Assembly: GCA_041392065.1 (NCBI GenBank)
Contig: JAWKMU010000002.1
Coordinates: 1-64,000, forward strand
Origin: CAJQLB01 sp041392065
GTDB lineage: Bacteria; Bacteroidota; Bacteroidia; Flavobacteriales; Flavobacteriaceae
Direction of reading: 5' to 3'
Length of the DNA stretch: 64,000 nucleotides
Of this stretch, positions 63,093-64,000 are shown piece after piece. Both the position numbers and the translations under genes were made by a program. The notes beneath the pieces are model-generated. The model saw only the letters and a list, made by a program, of their open reading frames with translations. It had not been told where the DNA came from and did not search any database. How positions within the stretch are numbered: the first letter of the stretch is position 1; the number at the start of each line of letters is the position of its first letter.

Positions 63093-64000
63093 TTAAATGG
63101 TTCTACCTGTATTAATGACATTAACATCATTAAAACGAGTAGTTGAACTACCATGTGATACAGCACTAACCTGTGAAGGTTGTCCTTTTCCGTCAAAGAA
63201 TGAACCGAAAATTCGGTAATCACTTTCATCACAAATCTTTGTACATGAATTCCAGAATTCTTGTGTATTAGATTGGTAAGCTACATCGTCAAGCATACCT
63301 GCTATTTTTCCATCTTTTATTTCATAAAATACAGTACCACCAAATTGGAAATTATAACGTTGCTGATCAATAGAGTAAGAACCTCTACCAGCTATGTAAA
63401 TGCCTTTTTCGACATCTTTAACCATATCATTAACTGAGTATTTTTCAGTTCCTGGTTCTAACGAAACGTTAGGCATACGCTGGAATTGTACATCGTTCCA
63501 ACTTTGAGAATAGCAGCAACCATGTGATTCGTTTTGCCCAATCATGTGCACTTGATCTCGAATAGCTTGATAGTTCTTTAAAACTCCATTGCGAACCAAA
63601 TCCCATTTTTTGGTTTTAACGCCTTCATCATCATATCCAACTGCACCAAGAGAACCAACTTGTGTTTTATCGGCAACTAAGTTTACAATATCACTACCAT
63701 ATTTGAAGTCTCCAGACTTCCACTTGTCTAATGTGGCAAAACTAGTTCCAGCATAATTGGCTTCGTAGCCTAAAACTCTATCTAGTTCTAAAGGATGTCC
63801 AACAGATTCGTGAATAGTTAATCCTAAGTGGTTTGGATCAAGAACTAAATCATATTTACCAGCGTCGACAGATTTTGCTGAAAGCATTTGTTTAGCTTGT
63901 TGAGCTGCTAAAGTGGCATCTTCAACCATATCATAGCTATTTCTGTAGCCAATTAAACCAGTTCCATCAGGACCAGCAATTTTTTCAGATGCTAAACCAT
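63093..64000 (-). CDS. tldD: TldD-family metalloprotease, cut by the window edge
   Basis: The frame is open to base 64000, so the N-terminus is outside the window. The metal-binding HExxxH is present as IHESVGHPLE, and the family's GQNESHGCCYSQSW and VSLEPGTEKYSVNDM blocks follow. The C-terminus, with ARFNDVNVINTGRTI, ends 30 bases before the PmbA gene. Together with PmbA it forms the TldD/E-type peptidase. Apart from the missing start nothing is abnormal. Confidence 0.93.
   Translation of the reverse strand, partial: GLASEKIAGPDGTGLIGYRNSYDMVEDATLAAQQAKQMLSAKSVDAGKYDLVLDPNHLGLTIHESVGHPLELDRVLGYEANYAGTSFATLDKWKSGDFKYGSDIVNLVADKTQVGSLGAVGYDDEGVKTKKWDLVRNGVLKNYQAIRDQVHMIGQNESHGCCYSQSWNDVQFQRMPNVSLEPGTEKYSVNDMVKDVEKGIYIAGRGSYSIDQQRYNFQFGGTVFYEIKDGKIAGMLDDVAYQSNTQEFWNSCTKICDESDYRIFGSFFDGKGQPSQVSAVSHGSSTTRFNDVNVINTGRTI

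Noticed and set aside
1..64000. Search for tRNA, rRNA, CRISPR arrays, transposases and integrases
   Set aside because: None recognised on either strand; mobility of the copper island is therefore only suggested.

Overview
The window is AT-rich and shows hallmarks of a marine-type member of the Flavobacteriaceae (Bacteroidota): type IX secretion (T9SS) C-terminal sorting domains, a FecI/FecR/TonB-receptor cell-surface signalling set, a MoxR/DUF58/BatA operon, DUF5777 and DUF6266 proteins, leader regions without Shine-Dalgarno sites, and TAnnTTTG-like -7 elements. No rRNA, tRNA, CRISPR array, integrase or transposase was seen.

Region 1 (1-14051, + strand) is a copper/silver resistance island: a CusA-type RND pump cut by the left edge, an outer-membrane factor, a periplasmic multicopper oxidase that carries a CopB-like barrel at its C-terminus, small secreted HMA metallochaperones, DUF3347 proteins, a haem-binding-domain protein, an AraC regulator with its own HMA-like N-terminus, a CopA P-type ATPase, a DUF305 protein and the CusB adaptor. 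Genes are packed end to end and several overlap by a few bases. Together they would oxidise Cu(I) in the periplasm, bind it, pump it out of the cytosol (CopA) and expel it through the envelope (CusABC).

Region 2 (14052-17036) is a break in gene density: about 1 kb of less AT-rich, hairpin-rich non-coding DNA, an orphan protein, another non-coding stretch and a DUF6266 protein. It looks like the edge or scar of a mobile element that may have brought the copper island, but no recombinase or attachment site can be shown.

Region 3 (17037-26293): a minus-strand sigma-ECF / anti-sigma FecR / STN-TonB-receptor trio, and divergently a plus-strand set of small and acidic lipoproteins, an OB-fold protein, a T9SS lamin-tail-like protein, a DUF5777 barrel, a CxxCH lipoprotein and a YceI protein.

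Region 4 (26393-47247) is a beta-glucan (laminarin-type) utilisation locus. It starts with a membrane-spanning beta-propeller/LuxR-HTH regulator and ends with a LacI regulator. Between them lie a TIM-barrel glycosidase fused to an outer-membrane-type beta-barrel, a multi-module surface lipoprotein, GH16, a GH149-type beta-1,3-glucan phosphorylase, a lipoprotein GH17, a lipoprotein GH30, a GPH-type inner-membrane symporter, a signal-less GH17 and a T9SS binding protein. No SusC/SusD pair is present, which is the most unusual point: the barrel fusion may be the route through the outer membrane. The inferred flow is surface cutting (GH16, GH17, GH30), passage into the periplasm, import by the symporter, and cytosolic phosphorolysis plus hydrolysis (GH149, GH17).

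Region 5 (47244-55803, - strand) is a MoxR/Bat-type operon (DUF4159, MoxR, DUF58, BatA, DUF4175, a two-domain membrane protein) followed by a small secreted protein. Region 6 (55975-61501, - strand) has a T9SS alpha/beta-hydrolase, two small lipoproteins and an AraC regulator with a membrane-embedded N-terminus; both small-lipoprotein promoters share a TGTCCTAAA-type motif. Region 7 (61746-64000, - strand) is a PmbA/TldD protease pair, the second cut by the right edge.

Several genes (ECF sigma, DUF58, DUF4159, AraC) have only TTG or GTG as plausible starts. Functional calls are from motif recognition by eye, not from database searches.
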